From Aquimarina rhabdastrellae (lineage in GTDB: Bacteria; Bacteroidota; Bacteroidia; Flavobacteriales; Flavobacteriaceae), in NCBI GenBank assembly GCA_947387485.1, contig CANDNT010000006.1, positions 162,985 to 226,984 of the forward strand: DNA of 64,000 bases. Reading direction: 5' to 3'. The notes beneath the pieces are model-generated. The model saw only the letters and a list, made by a program, of their open reading frames with translations. It was not told the DNA's origin and ran no database searches. Position 1 is the first letter of the stretch. Every line of letters begins with the position of its first letter. The position numbers and the translations under genes were made by a program. Of the stretch, positions 39,358-48,888 are shown piece by piece.

Positions 39358-39424
39358 ATTCCCCAAAAAGTAAACCCTATCAGCATAAATCGCTTTTGAT
39401 AGAGTCTACTTGCCTTTTGGGGAA
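39358..39424. repeat. Long imperfect inverted repeat (possible structured RNA)
   Basis: The outer arms are an 11-bp perfect match (ATTCCCCAAAA and its complement). The inner arms of about 13 bp pair throughout if two G-U pairs are allowed on the minus-strand RNA. A 14-nt apical loop and a small one-sided bulge complete it. No U-tract follows on either strand, so it is not a simple terminator. It lies between the beta-helix gene and the LysE-type gene, both on the minus strand. Confidence 0.5.
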
Positions 39425-39479
39425 TCAATAAGGTTAATATTGATTTTAAATCTAGATATGAGAGCAAAAAAGAATTTTA

Positions 39480-40766
39480 TTATTGAACGACCATATAATT
39501 ATTTAGGGACTTTTTTAAAGAAAACTTAGGGGTAGCTTTATTAAGAGGATCCAAAAATAATTCATCGACACTTTTAAAAGTTTTAGTAAAACGATTGTAC
39601 TTAAGTACATCAGATTTATTTACAATTTCTTTGGCAGAAACTACACCTTTATTATGGATGTTAAAAAAGCTATTATCCATGTTAAAATGTTGATTAACTA
39701 GTGCAAGAGAACTAAAAGATTTGTCAAATTTCACTACATCAGAAAACCCTGATATATGTGAGCTAGTAATATAGATCAATGCTGTATTTTTTATATGAAT
39801 AGCAGCAGATGTATGTTGATAGTTCGTTTTGTTTGATAATGTAATTAAAGAAGCATTAGATAAAGTAACATCTGTAAGATCATCTGGTCTAGCATAACCT
39901 AGATGTGCATCATAACCATCGATTTCTACAGCATAAGAACCAGAAGGACTAGAAATATAAGGATGTCTTACCGAAATGATGTGATTAAAAGTTCCTTTAA
40001 AACCTTGAGCAATATCAAAATCATCGTCATGAGCTTTAAAAGAAACTAAGTTTTTCATGATAGAAGTTCCTCCTCGCCATTTAAAAGAATCTTGACCAGA
40101 ATAGCTAACCATAATGTTTTCAATAATAGAATTGTTTCCTACTCCGAATAATGCTAAACCACCTTCTTCATGTCCTTTTTTTGAAGCATTTCCAGCAAAT
40201 TCAATACGTACGTATCTTAGAATTGTAGTCTCTTCTTCATTATCTTGTCCACCATAGATACTGTATTGAGGATTAATATTTCCTTCTATAATACTACTAC
40301 CCGATACGGTATTAACTTTTCCGTTACCAGCAATAATAATACCTCCCCAATCACCGTTATTACGTGATTTTTTGGCTTTGTTAGAAGTAAACACTATAGG
40401 GTAAGCTTTTGATCCTGCGGCAATTAATTTAGAACCTTTAGTAATGATAAGATTTGCTGGATTTTCACTATCACATCGAATAATAGTACCTTCTTGAATA
40501 GTAAGTGTTGCATTATTAGTAACATAAACATCACCAGATAACAAATAAACAGCATCATTACTCAAGTAGGTGTTAGAAGTAATGGCATTTGCTATTTTTT
40601 GTTCTGCTTCAGGATAAGTTGTGTTATTAGGTTCAAAATTGGTCCAACCTTTGGTCCATCGCATTTCATCACTATGTAGGCTTTGTGAATATGCAAAATG
40701 CGGAGCTACTATAAATGTAATAATGATATAAACAGTAACTAAGATATAAGTATACTTTAATTTCAT
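39480..40766 (-). CDS. Secreted parallel beta-helix-like protein, paralogue 3
   Basis: A 428-aa protein with a signal peptide (1 to about 27). It is one of three paralogues in this region. Shared phrases are MRWTKGWTNFEPN after the signal, TLTIQEGTIIRCD (about 90-103), NNGDWGGIIIAGN and SGSYAVEIDGYDAH, and all end in NNYMVVQ or similar. The regular hydrophobic strand pattern suggests a right-handed parallel beta-helix. No catalytic motif is apparent. Unlike the other two paralogues it has no small partner gene directly downstream. Exported and possibly surface-bound; function unknown. Confidence 0.72.
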   Translation of the reverse strand: MKLKYTYILVTVYIIITFIVAPHFAYSQSLHSDEMRWTKGWTNFEPNNTTYPEAEQKIANAITSNTYLSNDAVYLLSGDVYVTNNATLTIQEGTIIRCDSENPANLIITKGSKLIAAGSKAYPIVFTSNKAKKSRNNGDWGGIIIAGNGKVNTVSGSSIIEGNINPQYSIYGGQDNEEETTILRYVRIEFAGNASKKGHEEGGLALFGVGNNSIIENIMVSYSGQDSFKWRGGTSIMKNLVSFKAHDDDFDIAQGFKGTFNHIISVRHPYISSPSGSYAVEIDGYDAHLGYARPDDLTDVTLSNASLITLSNKTNYQHTSAAIHIKNTALIYITSSHISGFSDVVKFDKSFSSLALVNQHFNMDNSFFNIHNKGVVSAKEIVNKSDVLKYNRFTKTFKSVDELFLDPLNKATPKFSLKKSLNNYMVVQ

Positions 40767-41112
40767 AAGAGCTAAATTTTAAATGAGGCGATCTTAATAA
40801 CGGGGGTTAAGTATCTGTGAGCTAAATTAATACAGTTTTACAGTTTTGGGTTACGTATTAACCTCAAAGTTTGTACGTTTAAGGATATATTATGAATTCT
40901 TTAGTAGGTTTTTTACTACTTAAAATGATAAAATAGTATTGCTTGTATTTTCTGAAAACACTAGCGATTACGGTTGTTCAGTAGTTTTTGTGTAATAAAA
41001 ATAAGGAGGGTAAACAGGATTATTTTAGTATGTATTTTATAATTGATAAAAAAGGGCTGAAATTAGAATTTTAACACAAAAAAGCGATTTATTACTAGTT
41101 GTATTTTATTGA
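40767..41112. other. Intergenic region upstream of paralogue 3
   Basis: About 350 bp of AT-rich sequence holding the presumed promoter of the gene starting at 40766. I see a short direct repeat of ACAGTTTT near 40840, but no ORF, RNA gene or confident promoter box. Confidence 0.4.
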
Positions 41113-41145
41113 AAATAAAAAAGGTTGTCTATAAGAGACAACCTT
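41113..41145 (-). terminator. Terminator of the small partner gene
   Basis: A 10-bp perfect stem (41121-41130 with 41136-41145, loop ATAAG) with a U-tract on the minus-strand transcript. It ends transcription after the gene at 41205. Confidence 0.85.
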
Positions 41146-41204
41146 AATGGGGGCAAAAAAAGTATATTTAAGTAGCTTAAGACAATATATATGTGGGGGA
41201 AACT

Positions 41205-41648
41205 TTATATACGTCCGTTAGTTCCTAATCGCATTTCTTTAATCATTTCTTCAAAGTATAATATTGACCAAATGATTTTATCTGTATCGGCATAAGGAAT
41301 AAGTGTGTTAATAGTGTTTGAAGTATATTCAAAAGCACGATCTGCAATCTCATTATTCTTCTTAACTACTTTTACATTATCCGAAGTTTCTGTAATCCCT
41401 ACATCTCGCATACTTACACCAGGCTTATTTGCTAAAGGTAGGTAAGGTAGAATAACCATAATTTCTCTTACACGTTCACTATACAAAGTGATTAATTCTC
41501 CTTTATTTAAACTTTTTAATTCATCAATTGTATGAAACTTGTTAGTTAGTTTCTCTTTTGTAAAAAAGATGTTTTCTTTTTGGGCTTGTAAACCTGAAGT
41601 TACACAGACCATAAGAAGTAGTGTTAATATTAGATTTTTTGTTTTCAT
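41205..41648 (-). CDS. Small secreted protein, partner of beta-helix paralogue 2
   Basis: A 147-aa protein with a signal peptide (1 to about 22, ending GLQAQ). It is a clear paralogue of the 146-aa protein at 43168: both share the phrases NKFHTIDEL, KGELI or KGELV, and YADTDKIIWSILYFEE. Helical, no known domain. It lies 38 bp downstream of a beta-helix-type gene, as does its paralogue, so the two form a repeated gene pair. Confidence 0.7.
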   Translation of the reverse strand: MKTKNLILTLLLMVCVTSGLQAQKENIFFTKEKLTNKFHTIDELKSLNKGELITLYSERVREIMVILPYLPLANKPGVSMRDVGITETSDNVKVVKKNNEIADRAFEYTSNTINTLIPYADTDKIIWSILYFEEMIKEMRLGTNGRI

Positions 41649-41686
41649 TAGATGTTGTTTTTGTGTTTTTTGTTTTTGCGTTTTTA

Positions 41687-42955
41687 TTATTGTATCACCA
41701 TATAGTTATTAAGTGATTTTTTCAGGTTAAATTTTGGAGCTATCGAGTTCATAGGATCTTCAAATAACTGATCGACGTATTGAAACGTTTTCGTAAAACG
41801 ATTATACTTTAAAGCTAATTGAGCTAGATCAGAAAGTTTGTTGTTTAAAAGAACACCTTTGTTATGTATATTAAAGAAACTATTATCCATATTAAAAGAT
41901 TCTTGAATTAGTGCTAGCGTATTATAAGATTCATCTAGCATAACAACATCAGAAAACCCAGAAATAATAGATTCATTAAGATACAACTCTGCCTGATTGT
42001 TTAATGAAATAGCAGACTTTGTATAATTAAAGTTACTATCATCAGATAAACTTAATAATAAGGCATTAGAGATATCAACAGTAGTCTTTTTTCTTGTGGC
42101 AGCATCACTCTCTGGATCATAACCATCGATTTCTATAGCATAAGAACCTTTGCTACTAGCTATATAAGGATGTCTTATTGCCATTACATTAAGGAGCTCC
42201 CCGTGAAATCCTTGTGTAAAGTCAAAATCATCATCATTAGCTTTAAAAGAAATTAAATTTTGAGCGGCTAATTGACCACCATGCCATTCAAAAGAATCAT
42301 CAGATGAATAACTTACCATAATGTTATTTAAGACTGATTTTTTTCCTAATGCATATAGTGATAATGCATTAATTTTTGATTGGTTGTGCTTTTTACCACC
42401 AAACTCGATACGAACATATTCCATCACTGTTGTTTCTTCGTTAGGATTGTTTCCACCATAATCTGCATAACGTATATCAAAGTTACCTTTGATTGCATTT
42501 GATTTCCCCGATACAGTATTAGTAGGAGCAGCTCCTAGTATAGAAATTCCACCCCAATCACCATTAGTTCTAGAATTAGGTGATTTATTAGAGGTAAAAA
42601 CAATAGGATTTGTTGCCGTACCTTTGGCAATTAATTTTGAACCACGACTAACAATTAAATTTGCAGGAACTTCATAGTCACAACGTATAATAGTTCCTTC
42701 TTCTATAGTCAATATAGCACCATTAACTACATAGACATCACCTACCATTAGGTAAGTTTTATCTTTTTTTAGAAAAGTATCTTCTGTGATTTCATTAACT
42801 ATAACCTCATCATAAGATGGATATTCCGTTTTGTTTGCTTCAAAGTTCGTCCAATCTTTGGTCCAGTTCATTTGATCCACATGCGTGTTGCTTTGAGCAG
42901 ACAATTGCAGTGGAGTTACCCCGATCCAAAGCAATAACAGTAATAAATTTTTCAT
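41687..42955 (-). CDS. Secreted parallel beta-helix-like protein, paralogue 2
   Basis: A 422-aa protein with a signal peptide (about 1-20) and the same architecture as its neighbours. The shared block is MNWTKDWTNFEANKTEYP, then EEGTIIRCD, GDWGGISILG, GSYAIEIDGYDPE and KSLNNYMVIQ. Its leader contains an inverted repeat (42975-42993). It forms a two-gene unit with the small partner downstream. The end of the conserved C-terminal block is not a classic type IX sorting domain. Function unknown. Confidence 0.72.
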   Translation of the reverse strand: MKNLLLLLLWIGVTPLQLSAQSNTHVDQMNWTKDWTNFEANKTEYPSYDEVIVNEITEDTFLKKDKTYLMVGDVYVVNGAILTIEEGTIIRCDYEVPANLIVSRGSKLIAKGTATNPIVFTSNKSPNSRTNGDWGGISILGAAPTNTVSGKSNAIKGNFDIRYADYGGNNPNEETTVMEYVRIEFGGKKHNQSKINALSLYALGKKSVLNNIMVSYSSDDSFEWHGGQLAAQNLISFKANDDDFDFTQGFHGELLNVMAIRHPYIASSKGSYAIEIDGYDPESDAATRKKTTVDISNALLLSLSDDSNFNYTKSAISLNNQAELYLNESIISGFSDVVMLDESYNTLALIQESFNMDNSFFNIHNKGVLLNNKLSDLAQLALKYNRFTKTFQYVDQLFEDPMNSIAPKFNLKKSLNNYMVIQ

Positions 42956-42974
42956 AGCTTACAGTGTGATGATA

Positions 42975-42993
42975 CCCTATTAAATTAATAGGG
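42975..42993. repeat. Perfect 9-bp inverted repeat in the leader of paralogue 2
   Basis: CCCTATTAA and its complement are separated by one base, 20 bp upstream of the start codon at 42955. It could be an operator or an RNA hairpin limiting translation. Confidence 0.5.
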
Positions 42994-43093
42994 AAATGTT
43001 GTTTATGCTTTTTAAGTCGCAAGTTAGACCCCTTGATTACAAAAAAACATGATAATAATCCATATTTGATTATAATTATTGATAGTTAGGGCG

Positions 43094-43107
43094 TTATGCA
43101 TGCATAA
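43094..43107. promoter_or_regulatory. Perfect 14-bp palindrome (ATGCATGCAT core)
   Basis: TTATGCATGCATAA lies beside the terminator of the small partner gene and 139-152 bp upstream of paralogue 2. The same core occurs twice in the repeats upstream of the FadL-type promoter at 28654 and 28697, suggesting a shared operator. Confidence 0.45.
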
Positions 43108-43137
43108 AAAAAGCAACGATATTTCGTTGCTTTTTTT
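43106..43137. terminator. Rho-independent terminator, bidirectional
   Basis: A stem of GCAACGA (43113-43119) with TCGTTGC (43124-43130), loop TATT, flanked by A7 and T7. It serves the gene ending at 43168. Confidence 0.88.
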
Positions 43138-43167
43138 ATAGAAAAAATCTGTAAATCTAAGGATAAA

Positions 43168-43608
43168 TTAGAAGTTTCCGTTAACTCCCACGCGTATTTT
43201 TTTGATTACTTCTTCAAAATATAAGATAGACCAGATAATTTTATCAGTATCTGCATACGGGATAAACTCTGTAATCATCCCTTTGGTATTATTAAAAGAT
43301 TCCATGGTAGATTTATGATGCTTATCGAGGATTTTTAAATTGTGAGAATTTTCTTTAATTCCTACATCTTCTAGAGTAACATCAGCTTCGTTTGTTAAAG
43401 AAAGGTAAGGCATCACGATCACGATTTCTTTAATACGTTCTACATATAGTTTTACTAGTTCTCCTTTTTTTAAGGATTCTAACTCATCTATAGTATGAAA
43501 TTTATTAATTAGCGAGTGCTGATTAAAAAATGTATTCTTTTGACTTTGGGCGGATGCAATACTCACAGAGAAGAGTAAAGCAAAGACAATAAAATGTACT
43601 ATTTTCAT
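43168..43608 (-). CDS. Small secreted protein, partner of beta-helix paralogue 1
   Basis: A 146-aa protein with a signal peptide (about 1-20, ending IASAQ). It is a paralogue of the gene at 41205 and has the same position, 27 bp downstream of a beta-helix-type gene. A conserved core is YADTDKIIWSILYFEE. No domain known. Exported by the signal peptide. Confidence 0.7.
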   Translation of the reverse strand: MKIVHFIVFALLFSVSIASAQSQKNTFFNQHSLINKFHTIDELESLKKGELVKLYVERIKEIVIVMPYLSLTNEADVTLEDVGIKENSHNLKILDKHHKSTMESFNNTKGMITEFIPYADTDKIIWSILYFEEVIKKIRVGVNGNF

Positions 43609-43635
43609 AATGATTAAGAATTGAATTTTTTATGA

Positions 43636-44904
43636 TTACTGCATCACAGAATAGTTATTCGGTGATCTTTGTAATGTGAATTTAGGCTTTTTTTCGCTTA
43701 ATGGAGCTATAAAAAGCTCTGAAACTGAGTTGAATCGGGCAGTAAAACGGTTATCCCGTACAATTTGCTCAGATCCAGATTTAGGTTCATAAGAAACTAG
43801 AACAGGATCGTTATGCACATTAAAGAAACTATCTAATAAGGAGAACGATTGTTCGATTCCGCTATACGAAGTATAAGACTTATCAAATTTGATCACATTT
43901 GCAAAACCAGAAATTCGGGAGTTCTTGAGATGTATTTTAGCCATATTTCTAGCAGAAATAGCCGCCGTTGTATGTTGGAAGTTTTTAGTATCTGATAAAT
44001 TGATTAATGCCGCATTATGAATAGTAACTGTAGAAAAAGATTTTGAAGACACAAAACTAGAACGTTTATCATAACCATCGATCTCTATAGCATAAGAACC
44101 ACTAGTATCAGAAATATAAGGATGTCTAATAGCAGCGATGTTTTGTAGCGTACCAGTGTAGCCCATAGTGAGGTCAAAGTCATCATCTTTCGCTTTAAGC
44201 GAAACTAAATTCTCCAGAGTAGGAGCACCACCAAAACATTCAAAAGAGTCATCGGCAGAATGGCTTACCATAATATTGTTAATGATAGATTTTGAACCTA
44301 CAGCATATAATGTTAAACCATTAAGTTCTTTTGAAGCATTGATTTTCTTACCAGGATATTCAATACGTATATAGGATAGGATAGCAGTTTGCTCATCTTT
44401 TTTTTGACCGCCAAAAATAGAATATTCAGGATTAAAGTTACCTTCGATAATTCCGGTACCCGATGGAGTATTAACGGGAGCAGAACCTATAATGATGATA
44501 CCACCCCAATCTCCGCTTTTACGAGAGCGAGCAGCTTTGTCTGATGTAAAAATAATAGGAGCAACCTTAGACCCTTTGGCAATGAGTTTACCGCCTTTGG
44601 CAATCACGAGACTTGCAGGGTTTTTATGATCACAACGTATAACCGTTCCTTCTTGTATAGTAAGCGTTGCGCCTTGAGTTACATAAGTATTTCCAGAGAT
44701 TTTATACACCATATCGTTACTCAAGAATAAATCTTTGTCAATAATATTAGGTAAGGTTTCGTCTGGTTGAGGATACGTAGCGGTGTTAGGGTTAAAGTTA
44801 GTCCATCCTCTGGTCCATCTCATAAAGCTATCATTAAAAGTATGTTGAGCGTATACCGGAGTGATTAAAAATAGCAACAGGGTAAAGAATGCAGTAATTT
44901 TCAT
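43636..44904 (-). CDS. Secreted parallel beta-helix-like protein, paralogue 1
   Basis: A 422-aa protein with a signal peptide (about 1-19, ending VYAQ). It shares MRWTRGWTNFNPNTATYP, TLTIQEGTVIRCD, SGDWGGIIIIG and GSYAIEIDGYDKR with the two paralogues. It is the first gene of the three tandem units on the minus strand. A palindrome lies upstream of its start (44965-44982). Function unknown; likely envelope or extracellular. Confidence 0.72.
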   Translation of the reverse strand: MKITAFFTLLLFLITPVYAQHTFNDSFMRWTRGWTNFNPNTATYPQPDETLPNIIDKDLFLSNDMVYKISGNTYVTQGATLTIQEGTVIRCDHKNPASLVIAKGGKLIAKGSKVAPIIFTSDKAARSRKSGDWGGIIIIGSAPVNTPSGTGIIEGNFNPEYSIFGGQKKDEQTAILSYIRIEYPGKKINASKELNGLTLYAVGSKSIINNIMVSHSADDSFECFGGAPTLENLVSLKAKDDDFDLTMGYTGTLQNIAAIRHPYISDTSGSYAIEIDGYDKRSSFVSSKSFSTVTIHNAALINLSDTKNFQHTTAAISARNMAKIHLKNSRISGFANVIKFDKSYTSYSGIEQSFSLLDSFFNVHNDPVLVSYEPKSGSEQIVRDNRFTARFNSVSELFIAPLSEKKPKFTLQRSPNNYSVMQ

Positions 44905-44964
44905 AAAATGATATTTGGTTTTGGGAGTCTAAAAGTAATTGTAAATCCCTGCCTTAAATCAAAT

Positions 44965-44982
44965 ACTATTTTATAAAATAGT
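44965..44982. repeat. Perfect 18-bp palindrome upstream of paralogue 1
   Basis: ACTATTTTATAAAATAGT is a perfect inverted repeat about 60 bp upstream of the start at 44904, in a plausible operator position. Confidence 0.5.
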
Positions 44983-45054
44983 TAAGCAACCTTTAAGTAA
45001 ATCTTATATGAGAGTAGTAGTAATCATGGGGCTTAACCACGATTTTGTATAAAG

Positions 45055-45095
45055 AAAAAGATAGTATATTAATGTGGATAATATACTATCTTTTT
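45055..45095 (-). terminator. Terminator of the AsmA-like gene
   Basis: An 11-bp GATAGTATATT stem (45060-45070 with 45080-45090, 9-nt loop), extended by A-T pairs to about 16 bp, with a U-tract on the minus transcript. Confidence 0.85.
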
Positions 45096-45120
45096 TATGT
45101 GATTATAAGAAATAAAAAGC

Positions 45121-47805
45121 TTAGTTATCTTTTTTCTCTTCTTTCTTCTTTTTCTTTTTTCCAAACAAGCCACCTAAGATATCTTTTGCAGCATCTTTGA
45201 TTGCTTCTTCTTTATTTGTTTGAGTATTGTCTGCATTATTAGTGGTACCATCTTCTTTCTTATCCTCTTTTTTACCACCTAATAAATCGCCGATAAGATC
45301 AGTTCCTTTACCTAGGAGTTCGTCTTTAACTTTATCTTTTTGTTTAGCAATTAACTGTTGTGTTAATTGTTGTACAGCATCTTTTGTATCTAAGTTAATT
45401 TTAGGATTAGTAAAGTTTCCAGAAACACCTAGAGGAACACCTACAGTCATTTTATTGGCATCGCTAGGATTTACTTGAGCCAGTAATTTTGTTACTTCTT
45501 TACCTAGATATTTTGCAGGTAAATCCAGTTTGATATCATAATTCATGTTCATATCAAAACCATGACTACCAGCTACCTTGATGCCGATATCTTCTATTTT
45601 AAAATCAAATGGTTTGATATTGATTTTACCATCATCAAAACTAAGTTTTGTTTTAATCTTCTTCAGGTTAAGTTTATCAAGGTTGATAAAACTCAATTCT
45701 TGATTAAGGTTATTCAATAAGGGTGTTTGTGTAGAATTTACTTTGGCATTAAGAATTTCTGCCAAGGCATTACCTTTAAGTGAAGTAAGAATAGGTGTCA
45801 AGTCTTGACTCAAATCACCACTTAAATTAATTTGAGTAGATAACACTCCGTCAAGCGCTTTGGCAATAGGAGCAAGCCCTTTCATAAGATCTAATCCTGT
45901 AAAAGATTGTGCTATGTTGATTTTACTCAAATCTAAATTCATCCCAAAAGATGGTGTTTGCTCCTTAGTAGAAACATTACCAGTAAAACCTACTGTACCA
46001 CCAAAAATATCTGAAGATACCTTATCCAGTGCAGCAGTTTCGTCTTTTATTTTTACGCTTCCTTTGGTGTTTTTTAAAGTAAGGTTGTCATAATACACCG
46101 TATTGGCCTTAAAGTTTAACGTCGCATCGATAAACGAAGGAATCTTTAAGGTTTCTTCTGTAGTTGTAGTCTCGGTAGGCGTTTCGGTTTCTGGTGTAGC
46201 AGTACTATCACTGGTACTTTCTGTACTTGCTACCATAAAATCACTTACAGCAAATACATTTGAGTTTACATCAAAAACACCTTTAAGATCTTGCTTAGCA
46301 AATAAGAATCCCATTAGATTATGAATAGCTCCAGAAGCTTCAAGATCAGATTTACCCATGGTACTATTCATCTTATCAAGCGTAATGGTCTCTGGTTTAA
46401 AATCTACACTAGCAGTTTTAATCTGTAATTCGTTAGGTAAGTCTGGCGAACTGTATTTAAAATCAGTTAAGGTCATATTACCTGTAGTAGTTACCTTTTG
46501 ATATTGTTCTTTCTCTAGAGAGTTCATATCAAAATGTGTATGGATATTAGCTTTAAGCATACCGTTGAGGTCTTGCTCTAGTTCTAATGGATATGCTTGA
46601 TCTAGGTGAGAAAGGTTTAAAGAACCATTCATAGTAAGATCAACTAGCATATTTTCTGTAAGATTCTTAAAACTACCATTGGCAGAAAAAGCATCTTGAT
46701 CTATAGTAAAGGCTAGTTTATCAATTAATACATAAGTATCTTTTACTAACCCTGTAGTATTTTTAATCTGTGTAGCTAGGTTGATGTTACGTACACTTTT
46801 AGGTAACTCTGGATATTTAAAAGAGGCATCATTTGCCATGATCGCAATATCTAGTGTAGGGATATGAGTATCGTCTACAATACCTTTTACCACACCTTTA
46901 AACCCAAAATCTCCAGAAGTTTTTACACCGTCAAGACTTTTGGCGTAAGCCTTAGGAATCACAGCTAAGAAATTTTTAAAGTCAGATCCAGGAGTAGCAA
47001 AGCTCAAATCAACTTCGGTATTCTTTTCGTTAAGCTGTACAAAACCATCAAACGCTAATGGTAACTGGTTGATGTGTGCTTCATTTTCTTTAAACGAATA
47101 ACGTTGGTTTTTAAGATCCATACCTATGATCGCTTTAAGATCGATATGGTTATTGGTTAAATACTCGGTATTATCCATAGCAACAGAAACCTTGGTATTT
47201 GTATCAAGATCAAGATCTGTTTGATCTCCAGAAACAGAACCTTTACCTATAAGGTTAAAGTCGCGTAGAGCAGCATTGATTTTTCCTTTTTCGTCGATAT
47301 AATGAAAATTACTATTGTTTACAGCAACATGATTAAGGTCAAAAACAAACGAACCACCACTTTCTTCCTCCTTAGGAGCAGGAGTAGTAGGCGTAGTTTC
47401 AGAAGTTTTGGCAATATCATAATTAGCATTACCTAGAGAATCGGTTTTGATATTTACAAGCGCTTCGTCTACTATAATAGTATTGACACTTATAGGCTCA
47501 TCTGCAGACTTAAATAATTCCATGATAGACATCGATAGTCCTAGATGTTTTGAGTAAACAAGGGTATCTCCTTCAAAAGGAGCTTTGTTGATCACCGATA
47601 ATTGTTCAACAGCAACAGATGCTTTTGGGAAATTACTGATAAGACTAATGTCTACATCACCAAAATCAACCGTAGCATTTACTTGCTCATTAATGGCAAT
47701 ACGTATCTTTTCTTTAATGGTATCTTTAAAGAGAAAAGGGATGGCGATAATCGCAATAATTAAGAGCGCGATAATACCTCCTAGAATTTTGAAAAATTTC
47801 TTCAT
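45121..47805 (-). CDS. AsmA-like/DUF3971-type envelope protein
   Basis: An 894-aa protein. A single N-terminal membrane helix (about 5-27) is followed by the AsmA-type start (NATVDFGDVDISLISNFPKASV) and a long periplasmic part with repeated beta-strand motifs. It ends in a low-complexity tail of Lys/Glu/Thr (about 855-894). Large AsmA/TamB-like proteins bridge the two membranes and help move phospholipid to the outer membrane. This role is inferred from family membership. It is transcribed alone. Confidence 0.85.
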   Translation of the reverse strand: MKKFFKILGGIIALLIIAIIAIPFLFKDTIKEKIRIAINEQVNATVDFGDVDISLISNFPKASVAVEQLSVINKAPFEGDTLVYSKHLGLSMSIMELFKSADEPISVNTIIVDEALVNIKTDSLGNANYDIAKTSETTPTTPAPKEEESGGSFVFDLNHVAVNNSNFHYIDEKGKINAALRDFNLIGKGSVSGDQTDLDLDTNTKVSVAMDNTEYLTNNHIDLKAIIGMDLKNQRYSFKENEAHINQLPLAFDGFVQLNEKNTEVDLSFATPGSDFKNFLAVIPKAYAKSLDGVKTSGDFGFKGVVKGIVDDTHIPTLDIAIMANDASFKYPELPKSVRNINLATQIKNTTGLVKDTYVLIDKLAFTIDQDAFSANGSFKNLTENMLVDLTMNGSLNLSHLDQAYPLELEQDLNGMLKANIHTHFDMNSLEKEQYQKVTTTGNMTLTDFKYSSPDLPNELQIKTASVDFKPETITLDKMNSTMGKSDLEASGAIHNLMGFLFAKQDLKGVFDVNSNVFAVSDFMVASTESTSDSTATPETETPTETTTTEETLKIPSFIDATLNFKANTVYYDNLTLKNTKGSVKIKDETAALDKVSSDIFGGTVGFTGNVSTKEQTPSFGMNLDLSKINIAQSFTGLDLMKGLAPIAKALDGVLSTQINLSGDLSQDLTPILTSLKGNALAEILNAKVNSTQTPLLNNLNQELSFINLDKLNLKKIKTKLSFDDGKINIKPFDFKIEDIGIKVAGSHGFDMNMNYDIKLDLPAKYLGKEVTKLLAQVNPSDANKMTVGVPLGVSGNFTNPKINLDTKDAVQQLTQQLIAKQKDKVKDELLGKGTDLIGDLLGGKKEDKKEDGTTNNADNTQTNKEEAIKDAAKDILGGLFGKKKKKKEEKKDN

Positions 47806-48068
47806 AGCTTAAGGGTTCTTCTTTACAAGTAACGAGTTGATATCTTATATGTTGCGGTATAAGCGTTAACTCTTTGTTAGTTTTTTTTAGATTTGACGGA
47901 CGTTTAATAGCTACTGCAAATAGTGCACAGTAACAATTTACTTGCAAAAATATTGTATTATTCTCAATAGAGAGAATAAATAAAAGAGAAACTTAGGTTT
48001 ATAAATAACGATAATAAAACAACCTCTTTAAAGAGCATTAAAATAAAAAGTAGGTATAACCATAATGC

Positions 48069-48773
48069 TTAATCCAGTGCAATTTCTTCTCCAGTGTTGA
48101 GTTTAAAACGACGTTTAAAAAGGTAAACACCTAGATATAATAACGGAGTATCTAACAGCGCTACCAATACCTTAAACAAAAAACCACCTAAGAGTAAAGA
48201 ACCAAAGAGGTGCCACTCGATTTTACCAAAACCACAAAGCAGCAATAAGACCGTACAGGTATCTATAAATTGCGAAAAGAAAGTAGAGAAGTTATTACGC
48301 AACCACAAATGTTTTCCTTGAGTCAATTTTTTCCAGAAATGAAAGATCTGTATATCGATATATTGCGCAAACAAATAGGCAAGCATCGATGCCAACACAG
48401 CGATAGGAGTAGCCCCAAAAACCTTATCAAATAAAGTATCATTGATAGGTGACCAGCTTGTAGCAGGAGCAACCGAGGCTACATAGATGATTAAAAGAGA
48501 AAAGAAAGAAGCAAAAATCCCTGCAGTTACAATTTGATTGGCTTTTTGCTTACCATAGATTTCGCTAATCAAATCTGTAATCAAAAAAGTAATAGGATAA
48601 GGAAGTATCCCTACCGAAATTTCAAACGTATACAATCCAAAAAAATCCCAATGAAAAAACTTTTGAAAAATAAGATTAGAAACTACAAGCGAGGAGATAA
48701 ATAGCGCTCCTAGAATAAGATAGATTTTATAGGCCAAAAATTTGTTTGTAGCCGATAGCGAAATAGATTTCAA
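48069..48773 (-). CDS. Queuosine precursor transporter, YhhQ/DUF165 family
   Basis: A 234-aa inner-membrane protein with about six helices and the family segments PYPITFLITDLISEIYG, AYLFAQYIDIQIFHFWKK and LRNNFSTFFSQFIDT. YhhQ imports 7-cyano-7-deazaguanine and related precursors for tRNA queuosine. No queuosine synthesis gene is adjacent; in this window nothing else touches the pathway. Confidence 0.9.
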   Translation of the reverse strand: MKSISLSATNKFLAYKIYLILGALFISSLVVSNLIFQKFFHWDFFGLYTFEISVGILPYPITFLITDLISEIYGKQKANQIVTAGIFASFFSLLIIYVASVAPATSWSPINDTLFDKVFGATPIAVLASMLAYLFAQYIDIQIFHFWKKLTQGKHLWLRNNFSTFFSQFIDTCTVLLLLCGFGKIEWHLFGSLLLGGFLFKVLVALLDTPLLYLGVYLFKRRFKLNTGEEIALD

Positions 48774-48888
48774 AATTTATAGAATAGTTAATAACACTTT
48801 ACATAAATGTAAGGTGATGTGAATTAGTTTTACTTAATTTGCTCCATTAATAATTAGCAAGCTACTTCTAATTTTTTTTTATTCCAAT

